Positions 43,780 through 53,718 are shown, counted from the stretch's first letter. The stretch: 64,000 nucleotides of DNA from CAWCWK01 sp963842125 (GCA_963842125.1 CAWJFE010000005.1:496001-560000); one strand, 5' to 3'. Notes: generated by a model not told the origin, from the sequence alone. Numbers and translations are program-made.

Positions 43780-44708
43780 TCAGAGCAGCGCTTGAGCCCT
43801 GGTCATCTGGTCGAGGAACGCGTTCACGGCGGCGAAGACTTGTGGTGCGCGGCGTTCGGCCGAGACGAAGTGGGCCCCGCCGGCGATCTCGACGTAGTGC
43901 CGCTCGTCGGCGCCGAGCCCGTCGAGGAGGCCGAGCGCGTCTGGTCGGGTGGATGTCGGATCGGCGCCGCCACGGATCAGCAGCGTCGGGCAGCGCACGT
44001 GGGCGGGATCGTAGAGCGGCCGGCCGTTCATCGCCTCCCAGAGATCGAGAAAGGTGCCGTTGGGTACCTCGAAGGCGTCCGCGTCCGGTGCGTGGCCGTG
44101 ATCGGCCAGCGATCCGCCCCAAAGCGCGCGGAGGACCGCCTCCTCGCGCCAGCCGGACCCGCGCGGCAGTTCCGCGTCCCACCTGGCCCGTGTGGCGGCG
44201 AGCGTTATGGCCCGCGTCGGTCCCCAATCGCGCAACCGGCCTCCTTCGCCCAGCAGGTCGAGCCAGCCCTCGTTGCGTGCGGCAAAGATCGGCGCGTAGA
44301 GGACGAGTGCCGCCGCCGCGTTCCGGGCCGCGACCCAAGCCGCCGTCGTGATCGAGCCCCATGAGCCGCCGATCAGCGCCGCCGTCCGGCCATGGCGGGC
44401 GGCGATCCAGGCCATCGCGTCGCCAATGTCCCGGCCTGCCTTGTCCAGCCGCGCGAATGGTGCGCTTGGAACCTGAGGCATCGTGGAGCGTCCGTAGCCG
44501 CGTACATCCAGCGCATAGGCGGCGAAGCCGGCCGCCTCCAGCGCCCCGAGCCAGGAATAGCCCGGCACGGGAGGTCGTAGAGCGGCGATGCGTATGTCGC
44601 GCCGTGCACCATCAAGACGGGCATGCGTTCGGGATCGTCGCCGCGCCCGCGCAAGTGAAGGCGCAGGCCCGCGAGGTCGGTGCTGTCGATATGGCGGTGG
44701 ACGCTCAC
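43780..44708 (-). pseudogene. Alpha/beta hydrolase with a frameshift
   Basis: Starting from GTG at 44708 (overlapping the TRAP permease stop), the product reads ..PVLMVHGATYASPLYDLP, then leaves frame. In the next frame VPGYSWLGALEAAGFAAYALDVRGYGRS continues to a complete C-terminus with nucleophile GGSWGS and GGAHF. The break is near 44567 at CTCCC-GTG, where one C seems to be missing. With that base the gene would be a normal hydrolase of about 310 residues. One lost base in a C-run could be a sequencing error; the TRAP genes upstream have similar breaks. Confidence 0.75.
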
Positions 44709-46014
44709 CGCAGGAGACCCGGCAGGACGGTGACGACAGCCGGCACGGCCCAGAGGACGACCATGCCCACAAGGAAGATGCCGACCACCGGCCAGGCTGC
44801 CGCGAAGACCTCGCGCGTGCTGAGGTCGGATGCGCCCTTGAGTGCGAAGAGCGTGTAGCCGAAGGGCGGGGTCAGCGAGCCGACGGTGATGTTGATGAGA
44901 AAGAGCGTCCAGAACCAGATCGGATCGTAGCCCTGCGCCGCGACGAGCGGCACGTAGATCGGGACAGCCAGTAGCATGAACGCGATCCAGTCGATGAACA
45001 TGCACATCACGAATGGGATGAGCATGAGAATGAGGAAGGTCGCGTTCGGGCCCGAGGCCGAGTGTGCCCGCGACTTCGACGAGGCCGCGTGTCGCGCCCG
45101 CGAAGGAGAGGAGCTGCGAGAAGAGGGTCGCGGCGCAGACGATGATCAGGATCACGCAGGTCGTCGCGGCGGCCGAGGCCAGCGCCTCGCGCAGCATCGC
45201 GAGGCTCAGACGCCGCTGCAGGGGGCGCGGCGAGGCGTCGCTGCAGCGCCGCGACCGCTATCGCGCCGGCAACACCGGTGGCGGCGCTCTCGGACGGGGT
45301 GGCGATGCCGGCCAGGATCAGACCCATGACCGAGGCCACGACCAGCGCGAAGGGGAGGATCGACAGGAGCGCACGCGCCTTGCCGCCGCGCGCTTCGCAG
45401 GCGCCGCCGCGGGCCCGTCCTGCCAGAGCACCCAAGGCACAGCGTCATCGCCGCGAAGCAGAAGGCCGGGCAGGATGCCGGCGATCAGCAGTCCCGCTAT
45501 CGAGACGTCCGCCAGCGAGCCGACGATGATCGCCAGGAGCGAGGGCGGTATGATCGGCGCCAACGACGCGCCGGCAAGCACCGTGGCGGCCGAGCGCCGC
45601 CCGTCATGGCCGCGCGCGCGCATTTCGGGCAGCACGGACCGGCCCAGCATTGCGGCAACGGCGACGGCGCTTCCCGACAACGCACCGAATACCGTCGAGA
45701 GGGCCACCGTGACGACATAGAGACGCCCGCGCAGCCCGCCCACCAGCCGGTCGATGCCGTCGAACAGTACCTCGACGCAGCCCGACCGGAAGAGCATCTC
45801 GCCCATGAGGATGAAGAGCGCGACGGTGCGCCAGCGATTGCGATGTGCCGGTCTCGACGATGGAGTTGGTGAAAAGCCCGAAGCCGCGCGGCCCGATCAT
45901 CACCAGCACGCCGGCGAGGTTCAGCACCAGGAACGCCGCGAAGATCCGCATGCCGGTGAAGAGCAAGGCCAGCAGCAGGCCGACCGCACCGATCAGGAGG
46001 ATCGCCCAGGTCAT
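44705..46014 (-). pseudogene. dctM: TRAP transporter large permease (DctM) with several frameshifts
   Basis: The DctM protein can be read only by switching frame at least four times. The pieces in order are MTWAILLIGAVGLLLALLF, MGEMLFRSGCVEVLFDGID to PIIPPSLLAIIVGSLADVSIAG, LLSILPFALVVASVMGLILAG, REALASAAATTCVILIIVCAATLF, and the C-terminal MLIPFVMCMFIDWIAFMLL. Breaks lie near 45840, 45430, 45230 and 45045, the last an apparent extra G after GGGCCC. Almost no sequence seems lost, so these are point indels, not deletions: either recent inactivation or base-calling errors. If real, the TRAP importer is dead although its binding protein is intact. Confidence 0.8.
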
Positions 46015-46509
46015 GGCGTCCGTCACTCGGGTGGCCGCGCGGCGTGGCGCGACGAGGTGGATCGCCGCGAGCAGCAGGCCGAGCGCGATCAACGCCGTGA
46101 CCGGCCAGCGCGGCAGCGCGACGGCGCCGCTGCTGGTCAGCCCGCGTTCGAATTGACGCCATGCCTCGCGCGCCACGATGGCCCCCGCGCCCGAGGCCGC
46201 AATCGCCGCCGCCGCGTCGGTGATGCGGATCAGCGCGCGCCCCGCCCCCCGGGCAGCGAGGCGGGCAGGATGTCGACCGCGACCGGGCGTCGCGCACGCG
46301 TGACCTGCGGCAGGGCGGCGAAGATTACGACGGCCAGCGCGTAGCCGACGGCCTCGGCGCTCCAGATAGTCGGCGCGCCGGAGACGGTAACGCGCGACGA
46401 CCTCGTAGAGGTAGAGCGCGACCATCGACGCCAACGCCGCGCCGGACAGCGCGAAGAGGGCGGACGTCGCGAGATCGAGCGTTGCCGCAAGCGCCCGAGG
46501 CCGGCTCAC
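46015..46509 (-). pseudogene. dctQ: TRAP transporter small permease (DctQ) with frameshifts
   Basis: GTG at 46509 overlaps the dctP stop. The product LATSALFALSGAALASMVALYLYEVVARYR breaks near 46385, continues one frame over as SGAPTIWSAEAVGYALAVVIF to VAVDILPASLPGG, and near 46240 returns to the first frame with ITDAAAAIAASGAGAIVAREAW. The last part runs in frame, without stop, into the dctM start. Two point indels; otherwise a typical four-helix DctQ. Confidence 0.8.
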
Positions 46510-47492
46510 TCGGCCAGCCCCGCCTCCTGCGCCATCTCGCGCATCCGCGCCACCTCGTCGGGCGCGCCGCCCGCCGCGACCTCCCGCACGCCCTCGGACC
46601 ACGGCCGGTTCGGGTCGGCGGCCTCGGCGTCCGGGAACGACGTCATCTGCATCCCCATCTCCTGCAGCCTGGCCAGCTCCTCCTCGGCCAACGCGTCGAA
46701 GCGGTCGATCGAGCCGGCCTCGATCTGCTGGCCCGCCGTCTCGACGGCGGCCTGCTCTTCTGCCGGCAGCTCGTTCCAGGCGTCGAGGTTCATCAGGATC
46801 ATCACGCCGTCCTGCCCGAAGACCGGGTCCGCGATGTGGTCCGCGACCTCGTTCCACCTGAAGTCGAGCGCGCCGACCGTGCCCCAGGCCGCGCCGTCGA
46901 TCACCCCGGCCCGGAGCGCCGAACAGACGTCGCCGCCGCCCATCACGACGCCGGTGCCGCCGAGCGCCTCGATCATCGGATGGTAGGAGACGGTGCCGCG
47001 GATCTTGCGGCCCTCGAAGGCGGGCTCGCCGTCGATCGGCTCCTTGAGGAAGTAGCAAAAGCCCAGCGTGCCCGTCGCGGGCGCAGCGATCAGCTTGAGG
47101 CCGAGCGTCCGGTAGGTCTCGTCCGGAAGGCCGATGATCCCGCTGTCGCGCCGGACCTGCGGATCGGTGACGACGGCGTCGATGGCGAGGCCGAGCGATG
47201 TGGTGCCGGCATGGTAGGCGGGGTGAGTGAACAGCAGGTCGGACACGCCGGCCTGCACCGGCTCGAGCTGTTCCAGCGGCGGCACGGCGTCGGGGCCGGT
47301 GAAGGCGATCGTGACCTCGCCGCCGGTGGCCTCGGCCACGGCGTCCATGAACGGCTGCGCGATCTCGCGGGTGAAGACGAACCCCTCGGGGAAGCTGCCG
47401 ACCATCCGCAGCTCGTCGGCCCGCGCGACGGTCATGTGGACGGGCACGAGAAGGGTCGCGGCGCAGAGCGCGGCGCGGATCGACAGGGTCAT
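46506..47492 (-). CDS. dctP: TRAP transporter substrate-binding protein (DctP)
   Basis: 328 residues with a signal peptide ending VARA, intact throughout. GRKIRGTVSYHPMIEALGGTGVVMGGGDVCSALRAGVIDGAAWG (around residues 160-205) contains the DctP substrate region, although the usual carboxylate-binding Arg context is modified. ATG at 47492 with GGGAGGAAC upstream. It is the only undamaged gene of the dctPQM-hydrolase operon. Ligand unknown; divergent from a MarR regulator. Confidence 0.9.
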   Translation of the reverse strand: MTLSIRAALCAATLLVPVHMTVARADELRMVGSFPEGFVFTREIAQPFMDAVAEATGGEVTIAFTGPDAVPPLEQLEPVQAGVSDLLFTHPAYHAGTTSLGLAIDAVVTDPQVRRDSGIIGLPDETYRTLGLKLIAAPATGTLGFCYFLKEPIDGEPAFEGRKIRGTVSYHPMIEALGGTGVVMGGGDVCSALRAGVIDGAAWGTVGALDFRWNEVADHIADPVFGQDGVMILMNLDAWNELPAEEQAAVETAGQQIEAGSIDRFDALAEEELARLQEMGMQMTSFPDAEAADPNRPWSEGVREVAAGGAPDEVARMREMAQEAGLAE

Positions 47493-47543
47493 GATGTTCC
47501 TCCCGGAACGCCCGCGAGGCGGGTCTGCCGCGGAACGATGGGA

Positions 47544-47575
47544 CCGGTTGGAGCCGTACTGCCAGCTCCATCCGG
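47544..47575. promoter_or_regulatory. Candidate operator: 11-bp inverted repeat between dctP and marR
   Basis: CCGGTTGGAGC and GCTCCATCCGG face each other across ten bases (one mismatch; inner arms TGGAGC/GCTCCA perfect). It lies in the 108-base divergent promoter region, 26 bases before the MarR start, as expected of an autoregulatory MarR site. Confidence 0.5.
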
Positions 47576-47600
47576 AACCGGATCGTGCGAGCTAGGGGGC

Positions 47601-48140
47601 ATGAAGGACGGCTCTCCCGATCCCGTCGCCGATCGCTTCGGCCCGCTCGCCCGCGAGATGCTCGAGCACGGCACACTCGCGCCCGCCTGGCGGCTGAGCT
47701 TCCTCATCAACGCCTTCACCGGGCCGCTCTACGCCGCCGTGGCCGACCGCTTCGGCCTCTCGCGACCGGATTTCGTGATCCTGCTGTGCCCGTCGCGTCA
47801 GGACGGCCTCATGGCGCGCGACGTCGCCCGCCTCTCCGGCCTGCCCAAAAACTCGCTCAGTCGCGCGGTCGGCGGGCAGATGGCACGGAGGCTCGTCGCG
47901 CTTGCGGATGGCGGAGAGGACCGGCGCGCAAAGCCGCTGCGGCTCACCGCCCGGGGTCGGACGCTGCTGGGCGAGACCGTGCCCCTGTTCGAGGCCCGCC
48001 AGTCGGCGATGCTCTCCGCACTCGACGAGGCCGAACGGAGGCAGCTTCTCGCACTGCTCGACAAGATGGTCGGCGAGACACCCGGATGGGTCGATGCTCT
48101 CGCTCGCCGCGATCACCGCCCGTCGGATATATCGGGATGA
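47601..48140 (+). CDS. MarR-family transcriptional regulator
   Basis: 179 residues from the ATG at 47601. Winged-helix core: LSRPDFVILLCPSRQDGLMARDVARLSGLPKNSLSRAVGGQMARR (about 50-100) with recognition helix around PKNSLSRAV, then wing RRAKPLRLTARGRTLL. Divergent from the TRAP operon and probably its regulator, acting at the inverted repeat just upstream. The effector would be the imported acid (inference). Confidence 0.87.
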   Translation: MKDGSPDPVADRFGPLAREMLEHGTLAPAWRLSFLINAFTGPLYAAVADRFGLSRPDFVILLCPSRQDGLMARDVARLSGLPKNSLSRAVGGQMARRLVALADGGEDRRAKPLRLTARGRTLLGETVPLFEARQSAMLSALDEAERRQLLALLDKMVGETPGWVDALARRDHRPSDISG

Positions 48141-48246
48141 CGGGGTCCCTGTGAGGGGCTCCCTTCCAGCGTGCATCGAACGGGGCATGGCGGGCGGACG
48201 CTTCGTGCTCATGAAAAGGGAGACGCGGCGTCGGCCCTTCGCAGGC

Positions 48247-48885
48247 CTACGTCCCGCACACCCGGTCTTTGGCTTTGCCGCTCCGACCGATGTCCCGCTC
48301 ATCCCTCGCGGCGGTGCGGGCGACGGCAGGCCGGCCCTGCGTGCGGCGGACCCAGTCGCGTATGGCGGGCACATCGGGGGTCGCGTCCGGAAACCAGGCG
48401 AAGGGGGAGGCGAGGATGAGGTCGGCGGCCGTGTAGCCCTCGCCCATGAGATAGGGAGCGCTCTCCAGCGCGCGGGCAAGGCGGGCGATCAGTTCGGGCA
48501 CGCCACGAAAGGTCGCGTGGCATATCGGGTGCTCGATCCCCGCCGCGCCGAGCACCATCACCGGCTCGACGACGGCGGCATACCAGGCCAGCCAGGAGAG
48601 GTACGTGCCGTGGCCGGACATTCCCGGTGAAGGGGCGAGCGGGCCGGGGAAGAGGTTCGTCAAGTGCTGGACGATGGCGATGGTCTCCCAGATCGTTTCA
48701 TCGTCGTGGACGAGGAGCGGCACCTTGCCCTCGGGGTGTGGGTTCGCCGGATCGGACGCGCCCGTCCCATCTTGGCGGGGTATCGTGACGGAGCGGATCG
48801 TCACCGCTTCTCCTGCGCCGATCTCGTCGATCAACGTGACGATGCGCGAGGAGCGACTGCGTGGGGCGTGGTAAAGCGTGAGCAT
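48247..48885 (-). CDS. Glutathione S-transferase family protein
   Basis: 212 residues. Thioredoxin-like N-terminal domain: YHAPRSRSSRIVTLIDEIG with the catalytic Ser region, NPHPEGKVPLLVHDD (cis-Pro) and ETIAIVQHL; C-terminal helical domain with YLMGEGYTAADLILASPFAW. Role in detoxification or dehalogenation unknown. Divergent from a YafY-type regulator; this GST-regulator pairing is common. Confidence 0.88.
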   Translation of the reverse strand: MLTLYHAPRSRSSRIVTLIDEIGAGEAVTIRSVTIPRQDGTGASDPANPHPEGKVPLLVHDDETIWETIAIVQHLTNLFPGPLAPSPGMSGHGTYLSWLAWYAAVVEPVMVLGAAGIEHPICHATFRGVPELIARLARALESAPYLMGEGYTAADLILASPFAWFPDATPDVPAIRDWVRRTQGRPAVARTAARDERDIGRSGKAKDRVCGT

Positions 48886-48933
48886 GGCGCATGTCCTTCT
48901 GTGCGAGCGTGCTTCCCGATGCTAAACCGCTTA

Positions 48934-48954
48934 TGCTGACGGAAGATGGCAGCA
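48934..48954. promoter_or_regulatory. Candidate YafY operator TGCTGAC-N7-GGCAGCA
   Basis: Seven-base arms with one mismatch, spaced seven bases apart, midway between the divergent GST (start 48885) and regulator (start 48987) genes. TGCTGnC/GnCAGCA half-sites are in keeping with what I recall for YafY-like WYL regulators. Confidence 0.5.
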
Positions 48955-48986
48955 GGAGCGCCGCGCGGACCGGTGGACTGGAATCG

Positions 48987-49676
48987 ATGAGCCGAAGCGA
49001 CCGCCTCGTTCGCCTCATGCAGGCGCTGCGGATGCTACCCGCGCCTGTCACCGCCGCACGGCTCGCAGAGGAGACGGGCGTATCGCGCCGCACCCTCTAT
49101 CGCGACATCGACACGCTGAGAACCTCGGGGGCGATCATCGACGGAGCGGCGGGTGCGGGCTACGTGATGATCGAGGACGGGGCCATGCCGCCTCAAGCGC
49201 TGAACCGGCTGGAGCTGGAGGCCGCGCTCTTGGGTCTAGCCGCCGCTCAAGGCTTCGGCGACGCGTCGCTCGCGGAAGCCGCGCGAGGCGCAGCGGCCAA
49301 ACTGACGGCATCCTTGAGCGAGCGACGCCAGCGCGAGGCGATGCACAGCGTGTCGATGATCCATTCTATGATCGATCGCGCCCCGCCCGCCGTCTCGCTA
49401 GACGCGCTGCGCACCGCCTGTTGGGACGAGCGCGCGGTAGAGATTGTCTATGTCGACAGCGAAGGCGTTCGGACCGAGCGAACCATCGAGCCGCTCGCCC
49501 TGGTCTACCTCGATCGGACGCTGGGGCTTCTGGCGCATTGCCTGCTCCGACAGGACTACCGCACCTTCATCGTCGCGCGCATCGAGCGCCTGGCGCCGAC
49601 GACGCGCTCTTTCCGGCCCCGACGGGTGCCGATGCTGCGCGAGCATCTCGCACGCCTCCGAGGGGAGGGCGCTTGA
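48987..49676 (+). CDS. YafY-type HTH/WYL transcriptional regulator
   Basis: 229 residues from the ATG at 48987 (the frame is open 32 codons earlier). N-terminal HTH_11: RLVRLMQALRMLPAPVTAARLAEETGVSRRTLYRDIDTLR; C-terminal WYL-like domain with RTIEPLALVYLDRTLGLLAHCLLRQDYRTF. The WYL triad itself is changed to L-L-A. Likely represses or activates the divergent GST gene in response to a small ligand. Confidence 0.87.
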   Translation: MSRSDRLVRLMQALRMLPAPVTAARLAEETGVSRRTLYRDIDTLRTSGAIIDGAAGAGYVMIEDGAMPPQALNRLELEAALLGLAAAQGFGDASLAEAARGAAAKLTASLSERRQREAMHSVSMIHSMIDRAPPAVSLDALRTACWDERAVEIVYVDSEGVRTERTIEPLALVYLDRTLGLLAHCLLRQDYRTFIVARIERLAPTTRSFRPRRVPMLREHLARLRGEGA

Positions 49677-49777
49677 CTGTTGCGGCTGCCCTTGGGCGGT
49701 GATCGTGTCGCGCCGGTCTCAGGCTGAACCGTCGCCAAGGTCGCCAGCGGCTGGAAGATCGGGGGTCGATCCGGTCT

Positions 49778-49822
49778 ATCGCAAGCTGCGGTCTCGGGTC
49801 GCCGCCCGAGAATGCCGGCGGG
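49778..49822 (-). repeat. Short REP-like hairpin (copy D)
   Basis: On the minus strand CCGGCATTCTCGGGCGGCGACCCGAGA matches the CGTCATTCTCGGGC...GACCCGAG ends of copies A-C. It lies in the otherwise empty 49677-49834. Confidence 0.55.
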
Positions 49823-49834
49823 AGTTAAGATCGT

Positions 49835-50456
49835 CTATTCGTTCGAGCTTTGCCAGAACTGCTTCGGAGCTCGCGGGTCGAGGGAACTCGAACCGCAGCG
49901 ACGACGTGTTCGCCGAAACGTCCGAGTAGAGACAGGCCGTGCGCAGGTGCGCTGACCGCGCTCGCGAAGGTCGGGTTCCTCGCGTGCGCAGATATCCTGC
50001 GCCTTCCAGCGGCGCGTGCGGAAGCGGCAGTCGCCGGGTGGATGGCGTGGGTCGGGGATGTCTTTCTCGAGGAGGACGCACTCGCGGTCGCGGCGACGGG
50101 TCGGCACGGCCGAGAGGAGGGCGCATGTATAGGGGTGCGCGGGGGCGTTGAAGAGTCGGTCGGCCGGACCCTCCTCGACTATGCGGCCGAGATACATCAC
50201 GGCGACCCTGTCGGAGATGTGCCGCACCACCGAAAGATCATGCGCGATGAAGATGTAGGCCACGCCGGTGTGCGCCTGGATCTCCTGCAACAGGTTCACG
50301 ACCTGCGCCTGTCTCCCCGCGCCGCGGCGTCAGGCTCACGCCGTCGACCGCGCGCACCGGCGAAACGGCCTTCGAGAAGAGACCGGCTTTCGATCCGCCA
50401 TAGTGCTTGGCCGGATCGGTGACGCGCAACAGCGGCTCGGGCTTAGGCGCTCCCAC
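49835..50456 (-). pseudogene. Oligopeptide ABC transporter ATPase remnant (OppF/DppF) with internal deletion
   Basis: GTG at 50456 opens GAPKPEPLLRVTDPAKHYG and continues to AVDGVSLTPRRGE, where Walker A should follow. Instead it joins (near 50300-50312) to QVVNLLQEIQAHTGVAYIFIAHDLSVV, the segment after Walker B. About 110 codons, containing Walker A, Q-loop, signature and Walker B, are gone and the junction is out of frame. The C-terminus (HPYTCALLSAVPTR to PPGDCRFRTR) is followed by another frameshift. It cannot be functional. Confidence 0.85.
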
Positions 50457-50684
50457 GGGCGATCTCCTCGGCGAAGTGGCAGGCGCAGCGGCGCTCTGGC
50501 GCGAGAGCGCGCAGTTTTGGCCGGTCGTTCCGGCACAGTCCGCGGGCATGGTCGCAGCGCGGGTGGAAGGCGCACCAGTCGGGCCGCACCGTCAGCTTGG
50601 GCGGCGTGCCTCGGATCGGGCGCAGCTTGCCGGCGGGCGCATCCGTGGTCGGAATCGAATGGAGCAGGCCGATCGCGTACGAGG
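50443..50684 (-). pseudogene. Oligopeptide ABC transporter ATPase remnant (OppD/DppD), C-terminal end only
   Basis: Only the last 80 codons remain: YAIGLLHSIPTTDAPAGKL, then WCAFHPRCDHA and RRCACHF with the four-cysteine pattern of OppD tails, stopping at TAA 50443-50445. It is fused at about 50676-50684 to the end of an oppC-like gene, so roughly 250 codons with the whole ATPase core are deleted. The next gene (oppF remnant) starts 13 bases before its stop. Confidence 0.85.
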
Positions 50685-51541
50685 TTGAGGCTGAGCGTGG
50701 TCAGGAATATCGCGAGGCCGGGCATCGTCACCAGCCACTAGGCGGAGCCGAGATATTCGCGGCCTCGCGCGATCATCAGTCCCCAGGAGGAGCCGGGCGG
50801 TTGGATGCCGAAGCCGAGAAAGCTGAGCGCGGCCTCGGCGAGGATCAGCACCGCGACCTCGAGCGTGAAGAGGACCATGAGCGGCGAGGCCATGTTGGGC
50901 AGCATGTGCTTGAGAAGAATGTGCGCGTCGGTCGCCCCGATGGAGCGCGTCGCCTGGATGAACGTGTTCTCGCGCAGGGAGAGTGCGAGGCCCCGGCTGA
51001 CGCGCGCGAAGACGGGCCCGCCCCATTGCACGCTGAAGACCATGATCAGGAGGAAGCCGAGCCAGAAGTCGACGATCGACACGCCGGCGAGCGAGACGAG
51101 GTTCACCGCGCGGTCGAGGATGGAGCGCGGACGCGTCGCCGCCAGGCAACCCAGCACCACGGCGACCGTGAAGGCGAAGACGAGCGCCGTCACGGCCAGA
51201 AGATGGGTAGCCGGCAGCCGCTCCAGCACCTGCGGGATCACGGCCGTGCCGGTCGCCTCGGCCGAGGCAACGTCGGACACCGCGAAGCCGTAGCGGAAGG
51301 TCACGCGGAAATCGCCCGTGACGGCGCCTGCGATAAAGCGGATGTACTGCTCGATGAGCGGGTCCTCCAGGCCCATCTGCGTGCAAACGCGCAGGATGTC
51401 GATGGCGCTCGCCTCCGGCCCCAACAGCAGCACGGTCGGATCGCCGATCAGCCGCCCCGTGACGAGGACGAAGGTCAGCACGACGAAGAGGACGAGAACG
51501 GACTGGAGGACACGTGTGGCGACGTAGGATGTCGTGGACGC
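50684..51541 (-). pseudogene. Chimeric OppB'-'OppC permease remnant
   Basis: The reading frame begins like an OppB permease (SYVATRVLQSVLVLFVVLTF, later LPATHLLAVTALVF to DFWLGFLLIMVFSVQ) but has no clear start codon: GCG stands where ATG/GTG is expected. Near 51010-51035 it passes in frame into the C-terminal half of an OppC permease (VSRGLALSLRENTFIQATR to ILAEAALSFLGFGIQPPGS). A TAG at 50738-50740 replaces the second Trp of the usual SAWWLVTMPG. Halves of both permeases, about 1 kb, are missing. Confidence 0.85.
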
Positions 51542-51602
51542 GCCCGGTTGTCGGTGATGAGCGGGGCGCCGCGCAGGATAGGCGCGGCGCCCGATACTCG
51601 GA

Positions 51603-53009
51603 CTACTTGCGGTTCACCTGGACGGCGACGAGACGCTGGTCGAACTGGTAGTTCCAGTCCAGCTCGTCGCGCAACGCGTAGTTCCAGGCGATGCGCGCCA
51701 TGGGAATGACGAGATACTTGTCGTGCACCTTGGCGACGAGACCCTGCAAGGTGCTCTCCTGCTGGTCACTGCTCAGCATCGCGACATTGTCCAGCCGCGC
51801 ATCGAAGTCCGGGTCGCAAACCATCGAGACGATCGTCTCGCAGTGGTGGAGGGCCCGCAGGGTCAGGGCGTAATCCCATAAGGGGTTGCCGCCCGGATGG
51901 ATCAGGATGTTGGTGCGGTTCTCGCTGGGCCGGGCCAGGAACCATTCGATGATCTGGCCCTGCTCCTGCAACTCGACGCGGTTGGGCAGGCCGACCTTAT
52001 CCAGCATGTTGCCGACCGCTTCGATGATCTCGCGGATGCGCGGCACGTTGCCGACCCGCGCCGTGACGAGGACGCTCGCATCGTCGACCGGTACGCTGTC
52101 GGCGCGGGCCTCTTCCAAGAGCGCGGGCCTTTTTAGCGTCGTAGTCGCCGACCTCCGGGTTGGAGCCGCCCGCACCTTGCGTGAGGAGCCGACCGGCCAG
52201 ATGCTCTGCGCCACCCATCACGAACGCGACAAGCGCCTCGTGGTCGATCGCGTGGAATATGGCCGTACGGACCCCCTCGTCCTCGAAGGCCGGGTGGGCG
52301 CCCGTCACGTCGGGCCGCATGAAGAGGAAGCGCAGGCGCTCGAACTCGACGTCGCCATAGGCGTCGTCCGCCCCGATGCCCCACCAATCGGGATTGGCCT
52401 CGGCCTCCCAATACTGCCCGCGCGCCCATTCGACGAAGCGGTAGGGGCCGGTGCCAACCGGGTTCTCGTCGACCTCGCCGGGACTCTCCACGATCTGCTT
52501 CATCGACGAGATACCGGCCAGGTACATCCGCCAGGGAATGAGCGAATCCGGGGTCTCGGTCTTCACGTGGATCGCCATGGCGCCGGCCACCTAAGCCGTG
52601 ATCTGCGGCCCCATCGTCTCGCGTGCGTGGAAGGAGTTGTCCGGGCTCCAGACCTAGTTGACGGCGAAGGCCGCGGCGTGGCTCGAAGGGCGAACCGTCA
52701 CGGAAGGTGACGCCCTCGCGTAGATCGAAGCGCCAGGTCATGTCGTCGACCCGCTCCCACGACGTGGCGAGCATGGGGGCGAGCTCTCCGGTCGCCAAGT
52801 CGACGGTTACGAGCTGTTCGATGACGTTGCGCAGGCCCGGGGGAGTTCACCTCCTTGTAGGTCTGCTGGGCCTGCATAGCCTGGTTCACGGCATGCGTGG
52901 CGATGACGAGCGTCGCGTCATCGTTCTGCGCGAGCGCCGGTGTGGCGGCCGAGCCGACCATCATGGCGGTCGCGATCGCGGTGCGCGCGATGAGATCCGA
53001 ACGTGTCAT
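51603..53009 (-). pseudogene. Peptide ABC transporter binding protein (SBP family 5), degenerate
   Basis: ATG at 53009 and signal peptide (ending TPALAQ) are intact. The frame breaks after TYKEVN at a C-run near 52842; LRNVIEQLVTVDLATGELAPMLATSWERVDD follows in another frame (about 52740-52835). TAG codons at about 52654 and 52591 interrupt VWSPDNSFHARETMGPQI on both sides. A further one-base loss near 52118 (KKARAL/LEEARADS) precedes the final part, which ends DQRLVAVQVNRK. With about 450 codons it is also shorter than usual. It heads the deleted opp gene set. Confidence 0.85.
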
Positions 53010-53103
53010 GTCTCTCTCCCTGGTAGCCCCATGCCGTCAGGCGCGGCGCCAGGCGGATGCCGGAGCCTTTGCGGGTGTCCGCCCTTGGCGGCGGATCGTA
53101 TTA

Positions 53104-53142
<39 letters not shown>

Positions 53143-53175
53143 GGGGCGGGCGCGGCGCCCACCCCTTGAGGCGCA

Positions 53176-53718
53176 TCAAAAGACGCTGTTCTCGTCGTAA
53201 TACTCGCCGGCGTTCTCGCCGGTGATGATAGGCGAGGGCAGAACCGTGCGCTGCTCCGGCTTCGCGCCGGCGAGGATCGCCATCAACCGGTTGAAGCCGG
53301 CGGTGCCGATGGCGACGGAGGAGTTGAGGCCCGTCGCGCCATAGTTGGTGCCCTCGCGGAGGATCTCCTTGAGAGTGCCCTTCTCGCCATCCACCGATGT
53401 GATGAAGATGTCATGTCCCATGCTGGCATCATTGATGGCGCGCTGCGCGCCCAGGCACATGGAGTCGTCCTCGCAGAAGACGGTCGCAATATCGGTCTCG
53501 CGGGCCAACATGTCCTCCATCTGCGTGAACCCGCCATCGGCGCTCCACTCGCCCCAGCCGGGCGCCAAGACGGCTTCGATACCGGCCTCGCCGAGCTTGG
53601 CGCGCACGCCGTCGAAGCGATCGGAGCCGATCTTGATCTCGGCGTCCTGCGCCTGGGCTTGGCCGGTCAGGCCTGCGGCGGCCACAAGGGCGATGGCGGT
53701 CGTTCGTATCAGGCTCAT
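53176..53718 (-). pseudogene. Sugar-type (RbsB-like) binding protein with large internal deletion
   Basis: 180 residues, uninterrupted, against about 310-330 for the family. Signal peptide (to GQAQAQ) and DAEIKIG are joined in frame directly to SDRFDGVRAKLGEAGIEAV, which belongs to the hinge region, so the N-terminal lobe (about 130-140 residues) is missing. The rest, including FCEDDSMCLGAQRAI and the C-terminus, is present. It could be translated and exported but lacks half of the ligand site. Confidence 0.75.

Noticed and set aside
46482..47600. Long plus-strand frame leading into the MarR gene
   Set aside because: It lies antisense to dctP; only the part from the ATG at 47601 has family sequence.
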